Of a DNA stretch of 6,933 nucleotides, positions 6,365 to 6,933 are shown piece after piece. Position 1 is the stretch's first letter; the number at the start of each line of letters is the position of its first letter. Source of the stretch: JBOHHM01 sp050725495 (GTDB lineage Bacteria; Pseudomonadota; Gammaproteobacteria; Burkholderiales; Burkholderiaceae_C); contig JBOHHM010000219.1 in NCBI GenBank assembly GCA_050725495.1, positions 1 through 6,933 on the forward strand, given 5' to 3'. The position numbers and the translations under genes were made by a program. Under the pieces are notes generated by a model. The model ran no database searches, had not been told where the DNA came from, and saw only the letters and a list, made by a program, of their open reading frames with translations.

Positions 6365-6933
6365 TTACATAGCGTTGAAGATCCGTCGCGTTGCCTGCGG
6401 CGCGGCATCGCTGGTGCCCCGCAGACGCACCACGGCCCCACTGCGCGTGCCGGCGCCTCGCAGCCCGGTCAGCGCCGGGTTCTCGTCGCTGTAGGCCCGG
6501 GCATCGGGCAGCTTGACGACCCCCGGCCGCGTGGGCCGAGCCTCGTCGGGGTCGGGCTTGCGTGGCGAGTAGTGGGCCCAGCGTTCATCGGTCCGCGAGG
6601 TATGAATGCGCTCACCGCCGACCGAGACGGTTTTTTGGCCGGTGGCAATGCTGTTGAAGTTGCCACTGCGCCGGATCGGCGTCGGGTTGGCCGGGTCGTC
6701 GACCCTGGCGTCCATGTCGTAGTGCGCGTCTTCAAAATGCGACTGGCGGGCGCCGGTGCCGGTGCCGATCACCACATCGTCGCGCTCCACATAGGAGTCC
6801 ACCGTGACCGGGCCGCCGGACTCGTTGCTCAGCGTGACGCGCCATACGCCGCTAGGGGCGGTCGCCGCACCGGCATCAAAACTGAAGCTCGGGGCCACGG
6901 CCAGCAGGGCGCAGGTGCCGGCGCGCCCGGTGG
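6365..6933 (-). CDS. Subtilisin-family (S8) serine peptidase, C-terminal part, cut by window edge
   Basis: The minus-strand frame is open from the right edge to a TAA at 6367-6365, giving 188 visible residues. A GTG at 6898 is internal; the frame continues upstream of it. RLRGTSDAAPQATRRIFN holds the S8 active-site loop GTSxAAP, with the nucleophile Ser codon at 6412-6410. Upstream, SIATGQKTVSVGG and WAHYSPRKP correspond to the subtilase strand and the S(S)RGP-like segment before the active site. YVERDDVVIG, then RQSHF, resembles a bacterial S8 subgroup with an inserted beta domain. The catalytic Asp and His should lie beyond the window. The protein ends soon after the active site, with no visible autotransporter or anchor domain. 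The gene converges with the crp-like gene, 18 bases apart. Confidence 0.8.
   Translation of the reverse strand, partial: TGRAGTCALLAVAPSFSFDAGAATAPSGVWRVTLSNESGGPVTVDSYVERDDVVIGTGTGARQSHFEDAHYDMDARVDDPANPTPIRRSGNFNSIATGQKTVSVGGERIHTSRTDERWAHYSPRKPDPDEARPTRPGVVKLPDARAYSDENPALTGLRGAGTRSGAVVRLRGTSDAAPQATRRIFNAM

Overview
The window is high-GC DNA (roughly two thirds G+C). Its gene families fit a betaproteobacterium of the Burkholderiales, most likely Comamonadaceae. That placement rests on protein style and on short GCTAT...TAGC palindromes that I associate from memory with that family; no search was run.

Layout. (1) Bases 1-172, minus strand: the N-terminal part of a small protein that looks like the FFLEELY-motif family, cut by the window edge. 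(2) 273-1175, plus: a divergently transcribed, membrane-anchored alpha/beta hydrolase with a complete Ser-Asp-His triad. (3) 1269-5595, plus: a signalling cassette. It encodes a receiver plus nucleotide-cyclase-like response regulator, a Cache-domain hybrid sensor kinase with two C-terminal receivers, and an HPt phosphotransfer domain. (4) 5684-6346, plus: a Crp/Fnr-type transcription factor. (5) 6365-6933, minus: the C-terminal part of a subtilisin-family (S8) serine peptidase, convergent with the crp-like gene and cut by the window edge.

The cassette is damaged. The response regulator has an apparent +1 frameshift in a GC palindrome (about 2244-2253). This removes its native C-terminus, bypasses its stop and fuses it in frame to the first 100 or so codons of the kinase. 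The kinase sensory region needs three more frame changes (about 2690, 2870 and 3200) to read as one protein, and its second membrane segment looks too short. The H-box histidine that should take phosphate from ATP is glutamine (codon 3632-3634). The HPt domain is in another frame from the kinase, and the frame change falls in a palindromic element at about 5174-5229. The ATPase domain, both receivers and the HPt histidine are intact by motif. The cyclase-like domain also lacks residues expected for catalysis.

The ancestral design was probably: Cache sensor, autokinase, internal receivers, HPt, then the receiver-cyclase partner and possibly the adjacent Crp-like regulator. As it stands, the cassette reads either as a decaying pseudogene or as a sequence with several indel errors. 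The flanking genes read cleanly, and the His-to-Gln change is not an indel; both points favour real decay without proving it. I see no mobile element, CRISPR array or RNA gene, and nothing that convinces me of a wholly new system.
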